Below are positions 35,254 to 41,783 of a DNA stretch of 64,000 bases, piece by piece (positions within the stretch are counted from its first letter, which is position 1; each line of letters opens with the position of its first letter). A program made the position numbers and the translations under genes. Below the pieces are notes generated by a model. It searched no databases, was not told where the DNA came from, and worked only from the letters and a program-made list of their open reading frames with translations. The stretch spans positions 1,996,776 through 2,060,775 of the forward strand of contig CP064970.1 in NCBI GenBank assembly GCA_016699305.1, written 5' to 3'. This DNA is from Alphaproteobacteria bacterium (GTDB taxonomy: Bacteria; Pseudomonadota; Alphaproteobacteria; GCA-016699305).

Positions 35254-35561
35254 TGTTCGTCTCCCGCAGGCGCGCACCGAGGGATGAAGCAATTAGTGAT
35301 GCAGTATTTTTCCCGATCTAAATGCATGGCGATCCCAAAAACATCATGCAGAAACGTAAAAGCATCGGCTTCCATAAGTTTGCTTAAATCGACCGCGCCG
35401 ATTATATGCGCGCACACCAAGTCCATCTCCCAATCCATCTCCTTGCGTTTCCTGTATTCGGCAGGGCTTATGCGCTTAACCCGCGCGAGAATTCGTGAAA
35501 CACGAAAAGACGCATCGGGGGACACGGCCCAGCTAAACTCTTTGTCTTTTTCTCTGTTCAT
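35250..35561 (-). CDS. Phage hypothetical protein
   Basis: The 103-residue soluble protein contains four Cys near its end (CITNCFIPRC plus one earlier) and a helical centre. It is joined to both neighbours by ATGA overlaps. Family not recognised. Confidence 0.55.
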   Translation of the reverse strand: MNREKDKEFSWAVSPDASFRVSRILARVKRISPAEYRKRKEMDWEMDLVCAHIIGAVDLSKLMEADAFTFLHDVFGIAMHLDREKYCITNCFIPRCAPAGDEQ

Positions 35562-35887
35562 CGTCCGTCCCCCATAGCTTTGACTTGCACGGCGCTGGCC
35601 TGCGCCTCTTTTTCGATCACGGTCATCTCGCGCTTAAGCTGGGCTTGGATATGGTGCGCCATCTCATGCGCCAGCAAGGCTCGGTGCTGCGGGTTGGTTG
35701 CGTCCCAATCGCTGGGCAGGATGATCGTGGCGGGTAGCTCATTGCCTGCGACCGTCGTGCCAGGAACATAGGCGGCCAGGGCGGTGGCCTTCAGCTGCCA
35801 CAGGGCGTCATCCGACTGCACGATGCGCGGTTCGGGAATGACGTTGACGCAAGCCAAAGCCAGCATGGCGGTGACGGCGGGGGTCAT
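35558..35887 (-). CDS. Small secreted or exported HExxH protein
   Basis: The 109-residue frame starts at ATG 35887, overlapping the antirepressor-like gene stop (ATGA). The first 18 residues are hydrophobic (AVTAMLALACVNVI), possibly a weak signal peptide. ALLAHEMAHHIQAQL contains HEMAH, the HExxH zinc-metallopeptidase motif, in a helix. The third zinc ligand is not obvious. Small phage proteins with this motif are common but uncharacterised, so peptidase activity is unproven. The much longer frame upstream is a shadow. Confidence 0.6.
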   Translation of the reverse strand: MTPAVTAMLALACVNVIPEPRIVQSDDALWQLKATALAAYVPGTTVAGNELPATIILPSDWDATNPQHRALLAHEMAHHIQAQLKREMTVIEKEAQASAVQVKAMGDGR

Positions 35888-36471
35888 GACACCCTCCGTT
35901 TCGCGGCTTTGGGAAAGAAGGTGGCTTCCAGGCTGTCGCAGCGCGCGCGAATGCCGCCGATATCCACCGCGATACTGGCCCAGAGATTGATCCGCTCGGC
36001 TTGCGTCGGCTCGGACGGCTTGGGCAGGGAATGGGAGGCTGGCGCAGGCAGTGGTTCGGGACCCTGCGCTAGCTTTCTCTTGGGCGCGTACATGCGCTGG
36101 TGTTCTTTGACGGTGATGATGCGCTCGGCATGGCCGCGCCGCCAGTCCATGAAGACGGTGATGAGCGACCGGCGGACTTGTGCCGCCTGGGCCGTCCGGC
36201 TGAAGGTGCACAGCAACAGGGCCTGCGCCTCGTTCAACCAGTACTCGGTGACTTCACGCTGTCCACCTTTGCCGATGGCGATCATCGTCGGCACCGCCGA
36301 CAATGATCCGTAACTTTCCAACTCGGCTTTGTTGGCGTCGATCATTTCACGGATGGAGCGGGGATTCGCCAGCCCCAGCCGCTCGGCAATGGCCAAGTCG
36401 CGCACGCGCGGCTCGTGGTTGATCGCGGTGTTAAGGTCTGAAACGGTCAGGGGGATGATCTGAGCGGTCAA
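35884..36471 (-). CDS. Phage antirepressor/Rha-like regulatory protein
   Basis: I place the start at TTG 36471, preceded by GGAGG, giving 195 residues. The N-terminal domain (LNTAINHEPRVRDLAIAERLGLANPRSIREMI, then VTEYWLNEAQALLLCTFSRT and VRRSLITVFMDWRRG) matches the prophage Rha/antirepressor-type DNA-binding family. The C-terminal part is a Pro-rich linker and a helix. The frame is open for another 430 codons upstream, but that part runs antisense to the 36802 gene and through a structured leader, so I reject it. Confidence 0.65.
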   Translation of the reverse strand: MTAQIIPLTVSDLNTAINHEPRVRDLAIAERLGLANPRSIREMIDANKAELESYGSLSAVPTMIAIGKGGQREVTEYWLNEAQALLLCTFSRTAQAAQVRRSLITVFMDWRRGHAERIITVKEHQRMYAPKRKLAQGPEPLPAPASHSLPKPSEPTQAERINLWASIAVDIGGIRARCDSLEATFFPKAAKRRVS

Positions 36472-36700
36472 GTTGAAGCCTCCTGTATGGCGTTGAACGC
36501 GCCAACAGAGGGGCTTCTTATGACCCGCCCTGGTGGCGGGAGCTAAGAACCTGTACAGGCCAGGCGGGCTTATTCCCCTTGCGGGTGTTGTATTCGCCCA
36601 CTCCCGCCGTGCGACGGGCATAAAAATAGCCGCATGTTTCGGGGCGGCTACCGCCTGTAAGGATTTCTTAGATCCGAATCGGAGGGTGCCACAACACGCG
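36472..36700 (-). ncRNA. Candidate C4-like antisense RNA leader upstream of the antirepressor-like gene
   Basis: The 330-base gap upstream of the Rha-like gene is dense in self-complementary segments. Read on the minus strand they include CCCGCC-ACCA-GGGCGG, GGCGG-TAG-CCGCC, CCTGTACAGG and a GCCCCTCTGTTGGCGCG region. GCCTGTA pairs with TACAGGAGGC, which contains the Shine-Dalgarno. This layout before an antirepressor gene resembles phage P1 C4 antisense RNA, which blocks ant translation. Boundaries are approximate. A better-formed C4-like RNA is at 41481. Confidence 0.35.
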
Positions 36701-36801
36701 ACGGATGTCAAATCTGTTGAGAGACGGTGGGGGTTGACCCTAGAGTAGATATTTCTTAGTTTTAGTCGATCTGCAATCATAGGGACACTATAGGTGACAA
36801 C

Positions 36802-37626
36802 ATGACGGCTGCTTTCGATAGCTTGCTTTCCGCGCTGAAGCGGCTGACCGAAGATCGACTGTTTTTTAAACAGAAGGTCGAAGTTCCTCCTCCTCCAATG
36901 CCGGTCCAGGTTGGGGATGAAGATGACGATGAGGAAGTAAGCGGTGGAGAAAACTTTCCTGTCCCTGGTTTCTTTGTCTTTATTGTCTATGTAGACAGAA
37001 ATGGGGATGAAACAAAACGCAGAATAACTATTCGCACAATTCAGAAAAAGAGCGGCAAAACCTATATTAGGGCGTTCTGCCATGAGAGGAACGCATACAG
37101 AACTTTTATTGCCGGGAACGTCCGTAGTATTGTCGATATAACGACTGGACAAGCTATAGGTAATATGAAGATATTTTTCGAAGAACATATCTGCACAGAC
37201 CCTTCTGCATCCTGGAGCATGGCTTTGTGCCAAGCGCTCCGGCGTGTTGGGCACGAAATATCCATTCTCGCGTATTTTGGAAAATGCGATGGGCTTTTGG
37301 ATAAACAGGAAGCCGAGGTCATATCTCGCTATGTCATAGCGACATGTCCCGATCTGCCGCTCGAAGAAGATAGAATTAAAACCTATGCTAGACATATCTT
37401 GCCGGATAAGGACGCTTTTGTTGATGGGTGCAATGCCATCGTGGCTGCCGTTGGTGATCAAGCGAGCAACGAAACTGTCATAGAGCGTTTGGGCCCACTT
37501 GTTGACGCTGCAACTGAGATTATCAATTGCGATGGAAAAATAGACCCTCGAGAAAAGAAAAGTCTGAAAATTCTGAGCAAAAGCCTGAATCAGGTTGGAA
37601 TGAAGCTGAAATTGAAGGCGACTTAG
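36802..37626 (+). CDS. WYL-like plus TerB-like domain protein (phage cargo gene)
   Basis: The 274-residue protein starts with a helical segment (1-30) and an acidic linker (VGDEDDDEEVSGG). A beta region follows (FVFIVYVDRNGDETKRRITIRTIQ, YIRAFCHERNAYRTFIAGNVRSIVD) matching the pattern of WYL-type ligand-binding domains. The C-terminal helical part has two DG-x-(L/I)-D-x-(Q/R)-E units (CDGLLDKQEAEVISRY and CDGKIDPREKKSLKIL), typical of TerB-like tellurite-resistance domains. It is on the opposite strand to its neighbours, has lower GC and more AGA/ATA codons, and has its own upstream region. These point to transferred cargo, possibly stress or defence related. Function is not known. Confidence 0.65.
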   Translation: MTAAFDSLLSALKRLTEDRLFFKQKVEVPPPPMPVQVGDEDDDEEVSGGENFPVPGFFVFIVYVDRNGDETKRRITIRTIQKKSGKTYIRAFCHERNAYRTFIAGNVRSIVDITTGQAIGNMKIFFEEHICTDPSASWSMALCQALRRVGHEISILAYFGKCDGLLDKQEAEVISRYVIATCPDLPLEEDRIKTYARHILPDKDAFVDGCNAIVAAVGDQASNETVIERLGPLVDAATEIINCDGKIDPREKKSLKILSKSLNQVGMKLKLKAT

Positions 37627-37644
37627 AACTGTTCCTATGCAGGG

Positions 37645-37720
37645 GCTGCAATGGGGGATGGATGTCAAGGCTAGGAAACGGCGGGGGTTTCCTAGGCCCC
37701 CCGCCGCCCTTCCATCCATG
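37645..37720. terminator. Nested, mutually exclusive hairpins between convergent genes
   Basis: CTAGGAAA (37671-37678) pairs with TTTCCTAG (37688-37695), while CGGCGGGGG (37679-37687) pairs with CCCCCGCCG (37698-37706). The two hairpins share sequence, so only one can form at a time. An outer GGATGG/CCATCC pair flanks them. Lying downstream of the WYL/TerB gene, it probably terminates that transcript; an attenuator role is possible. No T-run is present. Confidence 0.45.
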
Positions 37721-37754
37721 GGCGCACATGATAACGCCCTGGCGGAAACCGGTG

Positions 37755-37967
37755 TCATTTCCCTGCCTCGTCGGTGATGTCAGGCTGCGGGTCGCTGGCG
37801 GCTTCGAACAGGTCGGCGAAAAGGTCCGCCGCTTCTGCCCTGGACGCGATAACGTCCCGCACCAGGTTATCGGTCAGAAAGCGGATCACGCGCAGGCGCT
37901 CTTGGATCTCTTCCATCGTCATGCAACGGCATGCCTGCAGGCGTCCCGTGAGCTCTTCGGGCGTCAT
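37755..37967 (-). CDS. Small phage protein, paralogue of upstream neighbour
   Basis: The 70-residue helical protein (MTMEEIQERLRVIRFLTDNLVRDVIASRAEAADLF) is similar to the next gene upstream, with the shared pattern I..RL.VI..L...L..DI.AS.AE, followed by DPQPDIT versus DPYPEV. The start overlaps the neighbour's stop (ATGA). Function unknown. Confidence 0.55.
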   Translation of the reverse strand: MTPEELTGRLQACRCMTMEEIQERLRVIRFLTDNLVRDVIASRAEAADLFADLFEAASDPQPDITDEAGK

Positions 37968-38176
37968 ACCCCGTCCCCCTTAACCTCGGGATACGGGTCG
38001 CAGGCGGCCATGGCTTTGTCCAAAGCGGCGACGAACGGGTCGACCATGCCCAGCTTGGCTTCCTCCTCGGCCTGGGAGGCTTGAATATCGTTCAGCAGGT
38101 CTTCCAGCAGGCCTTGGATCACGTATAGGCGGTCGCTGATGTCCTGCATTTTCGCGGTATCCATCGTCATGCGCAT
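37964..38176 (-). CDS. Small phage protein, paralogue of downstream neighbour
   Basis: The 70-residue acidic, helical protein (ISDRLYVIQGLLEDLLNDIQASQAEEEAKL) pairs with the gene at 37755 as a tandem duplication. An internal ATG at residue 3 or 5 is also possible. Function unknown. Confidence 0.55.
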   Translation of the reverse strand: MRMTMDTAKMQDISDRLYVIQGLLEDLLNDIQASQAEEEAKLGMVDPFVAALDKAMAACDPYPEVKGDGV

Positions 38177-38227
38177 GCCTCCATCTCCACGGCGTTCATG
38201 TGTTTCTCCTGGTTTTTGGTTTGGGTG

Positions 38228-39163
38228 TTACTCTGGGCTGCCATAGAGCAGAGGAAGGGCTGTTCCCTTTTCTGCGCCTTGACATATTTCCCGGAAGGCG
38301 TGATCAAAGACCTTGTCTTTGCGATACATCTCGTAAAACCACGAGACGCTGCCGCCTGCCAGGCGGTATCGCAGCCTCACCGGAATTCGATACAAATCTC
38401 CTCCGTTAAAAACGGGGATGGCGATCAAGAACAAGTTCGGCACCTGAATGCGCTGGCCTTGCCCATCCTGATGTTCGCTGGTGTATTGCAGCGTGGCTTC
38501 GCCTGACGCGATATTCACCGCCTGTGTTGCCTTGGCTGACTCGTTGATGGAAATCCCGCGAGACAGTTCCATCAGTCCATGTGGGCCAGCAAACTTACCG
38601 CCAAGAAGGCGGGATAGGTCTGTTAGGCTTTTGTCTGCGTCTTCCTTCGGATCAAGATCGGGCGGCGGGATGACATCTTCGATGCGATTTTCAATGAAAG
38701 CAGCGAAGTCGACCTGGCTCATCTTCTTGCCATTCGATGCGCCCCACTCTCCCCATTGTTCCGACAACGGGCAGGCATAAGAGGCTCTGTGGCGTCCAAA
38801 GCGTGGAGACCCCTTTGCACCTCTGCAGTGATAGTCCAGCACCGCAAGGATAGATGGCTTTATCGTGCTGATATTGGCAAAGACAACGCTATCGTCATCC
38901 TTAAAGCGGTTGACGTGCGCAATAAAGCTATCCAGCGTGTCAAGATGGGCTGTGCCCTGCCGACGCTCTGGAGCCGCTCGATACTCATCCAAAAGCGGCT
39001 TGATGGATGCGACGCTCTGCCCTTGTGGCAAGATCATAACCTCATGCGTTTGACCATCTGTTGAGCCGTCGCTGATGCTCAGTGTCCTTGCTTGCAGTTT
39101 TTCTTCGAGCCACGCCGCCAGGGCGGCGGTTTCTGTGGCGCATTCGCTGGTCATTTTATTCAT
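38228..39163 (-). CDS. DUF2303 family phage protein
   Basis: The 311-residue protein matches the pattern of DUF2303 proteins of tailed phages. It has HEVMILPQGQSVASIKPLLDEYRAAPERRQGTA, TLDSFIAHVNRFKDDDSVVFANI, AVLDYHCRGAKGSPRFGRHRASY and a C-terminal VPVFN-type beta region. DUF2303 genes usually sit in early regions beside recombination or replication genes, as here. No biochemical role is established. Confidence 0.78.
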   Translation of the reverse strand: MNKMTSECATETAALAAWLEEKLQARTLSISDGSTDGQTHEVMILPQGQSVASIKPLLDEYRAAPERRQGTAHLDTLDSFIAHVNRFKDDDSVVFANISTIKPSILAVLDYHCRGAKGSPRFGRHRASYACPLSEQWGEWGASNGKKMSQVDFAAFIENRIEDVIPPPDLDPKEDADKSLTDLSRLLGGKFAGPHGLMELSRGISINESAKATQAVNIASGEATLQYTSEHQDGQGQRIQVPNLFLIAIPVFNGGDLYRIPVRLRYRLAGGSVSWFYEMYRKDKVFDHAFREICQGAEKGTALPLLYGSPE

Positions 39164-39192
39164 GGTTGATTCCTTTTTTAGGGGGGTGATGG

Positions 39193-39576
39193 TTAGACAG
39201 ACTTGATCGCGGTGCCGTTTTGCCCCGTGACGTCTCGCAAGAAGGGCAGTTCGCCTTGGCGTGGGTTGCGCCTTGTCAGACCATTATTCGGCGTCGCCCA
39301 ATAGACAGCTCTGCCGCGCGGCGGCTGCGGCATCTGTTTCTTGATCGTGCCAGTCACTTCAAGGACACCGTTATCAAGAGATATCTGGAAGACGACGCCT
39401 AAGATGGCTTTGGGTTTTCCACCATGATCCAGGGCGTAGTTTGAAAGCTCGCCGATGATCTGGCGTAGCGTCTCGGTGAGTTCGTTATTCAACTCGCCGT
39501 CTTCGTGTTCAGCCAGGAAGTGGCTGAATGATCGCATTTCGCCAGCGTTCGCGGCAGGCGTGGGGGTATTATCCAT
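39193..39576 (-). CDS. Phage hypothetical protein accompanying DUF2303
   Basis: The 127-residue protein has a helical first half and a beta stretch (KAILGVVFQISLDNGVLEVTGTIKKQMP) followed by a Pro/Arg-rich region. Its position just upstream of the DUF2303 gene and its fold pattern are typical of a companion early gene. It overlaps the next gene by one base. Function unknown. Confidence 0.6.
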   Translation of the reverse strand: MDNTPTPAANAGEMRSFSHFLAEHEDGELNNELTETLRQIIGELSNYALDHGGKPKAILGVVFQISLDNGVLEVTGTIKKQMPQPPRGRAVYWATPNNGLTRRNPRQGELPFLRDVTGQNGTAIKSV

Positions 39577-39797
39577 TATGGTCTGTCTCCCTTTTCCGTA
39601 GTGATGCTGCCGCCCAGCGCGAGCCGCCGGACGTTGAGATTGGACTGATCTTTCCCTTGGTACTGGCGCCGGATGATCCTGTCGGCCTGCCCCACGCAGA
39701 CATTGCAGATCGCCACCGAGCCATCGATGGCGGTGACCAACACGGCCACCTGGTCATGGCGTTTGGCGCAGAACGAGCAGGCGGTGGCGGTAGTCAT
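39576..39797 (-). CDS. ClpX-type zinc-finger small protein
   Basis: The 73-residue protein from ATG 39797 has CSFCAKRHDQVAVLVTAIDG then AICNVCV, the CxxC-x~20-CxxC pattern of the ClpX zinc-binding domain. Phages often carry such stand-alone domains. It may bind adaptor-like partners or nucleic acid. ATGA coupling joins it to the membrane-protein gene upstream. Confidence 0.65.
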   Translation of the reverse strand: MTTATACSFCAKRHDQVAVLVTAIDGSVAICNVCVGQADRIIRRQYQGKDQSNLNVRRLALGGSITTEKGDRP

Positions 39798-40021
39798 TCC
39801 GCGCCCTCTGTTTTGATCTGAGTGGGGGCGGGCTTGGGCGAGGTGAAATACGCCCATACCCAGAAAAACAGAGCCAGGGTCAGCACCACGGCCATAACCA
39901 GCGTCTCGATCGAGCTGGATTGGATGGCGAGCTTCCCGATATCCCAGTTGAGCCAGACACCCAGCGGCAGGCAGGCAATCATGACCGGGGTGGATATGAG
40001 GTCGAAAATTCTCCAGAACAT
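39794..40021 (-). CDS. Small two-helix membrane protein
   Basis: The 75-residue protein has hydrophobic segments ISTPVMIACLPLGVWLNW and TLVMAVVLTLALFFWVWAYF, then a short polar tail. Early phage membrane proteins of this sort sometimes act in superinfection exclusion; nothing here proves that. Confidence 0.55.
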   Translation of the reverse strand: MFWRIFDLISTPVMIACLPLGVWLNWDIGKLAIQSSSIETLVMAVVLTLALFFWVWAYFTSPKPAPTQIKTEGAE

Positions 40022-40022
40022 G

Positions 40023-40292
40023 TCAGCGTCCTCCCTGGCTGCCGACGATGCGCGCTTCGTCGATCACGCTGTCGCGGTATTGGGCGATGGCGGCCTTGTC
40101 CTGCGCGGACAGGCACCGCACCAGCATGGGCTGGGCCGCGTCGCGCTGGGCGATGAGGGCGGCGGCGCGTTGGCTGTGCGCATCCGCCTGCCGCCGCAAT
40201 GCCGCCGAGCGCAGCAGCAGATCGGCCGCATCCTTCGCCGCCATCGAAAATCGCACCATGAGTTCGGTCGTCATCATCGTCGGGCATCCCAT
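40023..40292 (-). CDS. Small Ala/Arg-rich phage protein
   Basis: The protein has up to 89 residues, with possible starts at 40292, 40277 and 40274. It is predicted helical and coiled-coil-like (AAKDAADLLLRSAALRRQADAHSQRAAALIAQRDAAQ). It is probably the first gene of the leftward block, since the repeat region lies upstream. Confidence 0.5.
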   Translation of the reverse strand: MGCPTMMTTELMVRFSMAAKDAADLLLRSAALRRQADAHSQRAAALIAQRDAAQPMLVRCLSAQDKAAIAQYRDSVIDEARIVGSQGGR

Positions 40293-40514
40293 GTTTCGCC
40301 GCCCACTTACTGGTTGGCGTGCCTCATATTACCAAAACGACAATGCGAGTCAATAGAATATTTCCATAAAGGTAATTCCATTGTTTTCCGACACTTGCTC
40401 GGTGGGCAGGAATCGTCGCCAAGCCATGCGTCAGTTTGTCGCTGGGGGAAGGGGGCTAGTGAGGAAGCAGTTAACATTCGTGTAACAAATAGTTGACATG
40501 TGTGTAACAGATGG

Positions 40515-40543
40515 TTGACAGCTATAAGACAATGCCTTATAGT
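40515..40543 (+). promoter_or_regulatory. Upstream (duplicated) toxin-type promoter
   Basis: TTGACA (40515-40520), 17-bp spacer and TATAGT (40538-40543). ATG 40550 lies where transcription should start, giving a leaderless message for a truncated frame. Confidence 0.65.
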
Positions 40544-40549
40544 TAAGCC

Positions 40550-40606
40550 ATGAAGATCATACGCACCAAAGAGGAAGCAGTTAACATTCGCGTAACAATC
40601 AGTTGA
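40550..40606 (+). pseudogene. Truncated 18-codon copy of the toxin gene start
   Basis: The first copy of the duplication begins with the toxin's MKIIRTKE, then runs into the second copy and stops at TGA 40604-40606. It is either a dead remnant or a short leader peptide. Confidence 0.5.
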
Positions 40607-40624
40607 CATACGTGTAACATATAG

Positions 40625-40653
40625 TTGACAGCTATAAGACAATGCCTTATAGT
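40625..40653 (+). promoter_or_regulatory. Promoter of the toxin-antitoxin operon, leaderless type
   Basis: TTGACA (40625-40630), an exact 17-bp spacer and TATAGT (40648-40653) form a near-consensus sigma70 promoter. The ATG at 40660 is seven bases past the -10, at the expected +1, and no Shine-Dalgarno is present. A CTATAAG-N7-CTTATAG palindrome overlaps the -10 and may bind the antitoxin. Confidence 0.7.
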
Positions 40654-40659
40654 CAAGCC

Positions 40660-41010
40660 ATGAAGATCATACGCACCAAAGAGTTTGACCGTAGGGCGGA
40701 AAAGCTGTTGGACGAGGACGATCTGGCGGAATTGCAAGACACACTGCTTGCTTTGCCCGATGCCGGGGACGTTATCCCAGCCAGTGGCGGTCTGCGGAAG
40801 CTGCGCTGGGCATTGCCGGGTAGGGGAAAACGCGGCGGCGCGCGCGTGATCTACTTCGTCTTGGGTGGGAATGGGACGATCTATCTGCTGACCGTCTATG
40901 CCAAGGCGGAAAAAGAGGACCTAGACCCATCGGAAAAGAAAGCCTGGTCCAGGTATGCAACCCTGATTAAGGAGGAATATCGCCATGCCGATGAAGAAAC
41001 AAGGCACTAA
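40660..41010 (+). CDS. RelE/HigB-type toxin
   Basis: The 116-residue protein fits the RelE-superfamily pattern: N-terminal IIRTKEFDRRAEKLLDEDDLAELQDTLLALPDAGDVIPASGGLRKLRWA, the basic loop GRGKRGGARVIYFVL, then IYLLTVYAKAEKEDL. Such toxins cleave mRNA on the ribosome. The toxin precedes the antitoxin, as in higBA. Start ATG 40660 aligns with the duplicated copy and coincides with the predicted transcription start. The frame overlaps the antitoxin gene by 26 bp. Confidence 0.82.
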   Translation: MKIIRTKEFDRRAEKLLDEDDLAELQDTLLALPDAGDVIPASGGLRKLRWALPGRGKRGGARVIYFVLGGNGTIYLLTVYAKAEKEDLDPSEKKAWSRYATLIKEEYRHADEETRH

Positions 41011-41317
41011 GCCGCGCTCGTCGCCTCTGGGCCGGTCCGTCCAGCGCGGCCTGAAAGAGGCTCTGGCCCATGCGCGCGGCGAGATCGAGCTTCCGTCCTA
41101 TCAGCCGGCCAGCGTCCCTAAGCTGGTTGACGTGGCGCGGCTGCGTACGCGGCTGGGGTTGAGCCAAGCCAAATTCGCCGAGCGGTTTGGGTTTGACGTG
41201 ACCGCTGTGCATGCCTGGGAACAACATCGCCGCATGCCAGGCCGCGCGGCGCGCATCCTGCTACAAGTCATCGACCGAGAGCCAGCCGCCGTGCTTCGCG
41301 CCATCGGTGCCGTTTGA
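40985..41317 (+). CDS. HigA-type XRE antitoxin
   Basis: The 110-residue protein has a C-terminal HTH (VARLRTRLGLSQAKFAERFGFDVTAVHAWEQHRRMPGRAARILL) and an N-terminal extension that probably wraps the toxin. Start ATG 40985 has a strong AAGGAGG, in contrast to the leaderless toxin, so antitoxin translation should be more efficient. It likely represses the operon through the palindrome or iterons upstream. Confidence 0.85.
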   Translation: MPMKKQGTKPRSSPLGRSVQRGLKEALAHARGEIELPSYQPASVPKLVDVARLRTRLGLSQAKFAERFGFDVTAVHAWEQHRRMPGRAARILLQVIDREPAAVLRAIGAV

Positions 41318-41445
41318 TGGGGCCTCAAGTTAGTGAGGATGCAAAATCCTTATTCCCGACCAAGAAAGAATTTGAAGCCCACAAAGGGCTTGCTGGGCAC
41401 TGCTAAGCGAGAATTGTGAGGGGTCGTTAGGTCTCGGCCTAAATA

Positions 41446-41474
41446 TTGACCCAAACCCCACCGCATCCTACTGT
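41446..41474 (+). promoter_or_regulatory. Candidate promoter of the C4-like RNA
   Basis: TTGACC (41446-41451), 17-bp spacer and TACTGT (41469-41474). The predicted start at about 41481 coincides with the first hairpin of the structured RNA. Confidence 0.4.
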
Positions 41475-41480
41475 TTGCGC

Positions 41481-41660
41481 GAAGGCGTGTGCCTTCACGG
41501 GGCCTAGAAACCCCGCACAGAGCGGCAGTCCTGATTCGTCGGGACTGCCATCCGCGCCTCTGGCCGGAGGGTGGCGTTATGTCCAGGGCGAAAGCCTAAA
41601 GGCGCGCACGCCGTTGCTCTGTGACGGTTTCTAGCCTCCGGCCACCAGCGCGGAGCGGTA
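41481..41660 (+). ncRNA. C4-type phage antisense RNA
   Basis: The RNA begins with hairpin GAAGGC-GTGT-GCCTTC (41481-41496). Next is CGGGG-CCTAGAAA-CCCCG (41498-41515), whose loop is complementary to TTTCTAG at 41628-41634. A hairpin GGCAGTCC/GGACTGCC (41524-41549) follows, then a segment (41551-41571) that is nearly perfectly complementary to 41635-41655, which holds the Shine-Dalgarno of the next small gene. A GGGC-GAAA-GCCT tetraloop hairpin is also present. Two upstream segments pairing with two segments over a downstream start is the layout of phage C4 antisense RNA. Confidence 0.6.
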
Positions 41661-41662
41661 TT

Positions 41663-41752
41663 ATGTCAGACAACAAATCAGCCTTCATATTCGCCTATGC
41701 TTTGGCGGCGGTCTCCGGGTTTATCATGGGTATCATTGTTTGCCACTTGTAA
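41663..41752 (+). CDS. 29-residue single-helix membrane peptide under the C4-like RNA
   Basis: ATG 41663 follows GGAG (41652-41655) at a normal distance. The peptide begins MSDNKSAFIFAYALA and continues with a hydrophobic helix to FIMGIIVCHL. Its Shine-Dalgarno is the target of the antisense segment in the C4-like RNA. It could be a toxic or signalling membrane peptide, or a leader like P1 icd. It is too short for homology-based assignment. Confidence 0.5.
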   Translation: MSDNKSAFIFAYALAAVSGFIMGIIVCHL

Positions 41753-41783
41753 CCCCGCCCAGGCCGCGCGCAGCTTTGTCGCA

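Larger units (their letters stand above)
40461..40680 (+). repeat. 110-bp tandem duplication of toxin promoter and start codons
   Basis: Bases 40461-40570 and 40571-40680 are near-identical copies differing at only a few positions. Each copy holds three 17-bp units on a 22-bp period, two of form TTRACATNYGTGTAACA and a third TTGACAGCTATAAGACA that includes the -35. Each copy also holds a CTATAAG/CTTATAG inverted repeat over the -10, and the first eight codons of the toxin gene. The units are probably operator sites. Confidence 0.85.

Noticed and set aside
36472..37758. A 624-codon minus-strand frame covering the antirepressor-like gene and the WYL/TerB region
   Set aside because: Only the last 195 codons look like protein; the rest is antisense to the well-formed plus-strand gene and passes through a structured leader.
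39822..40496. 224-codon plus-strand frame
   Set aside because: Antisense to three small coupled minus-strand genes with clear motifs; no domain.
41446..41634. 62-codon TTG-started frame over the C4-like RNA
   Set aside because: It lies entirely within the structured RNA, has no Shine-Dalgarno and a Pro/Ser-rich random composition.
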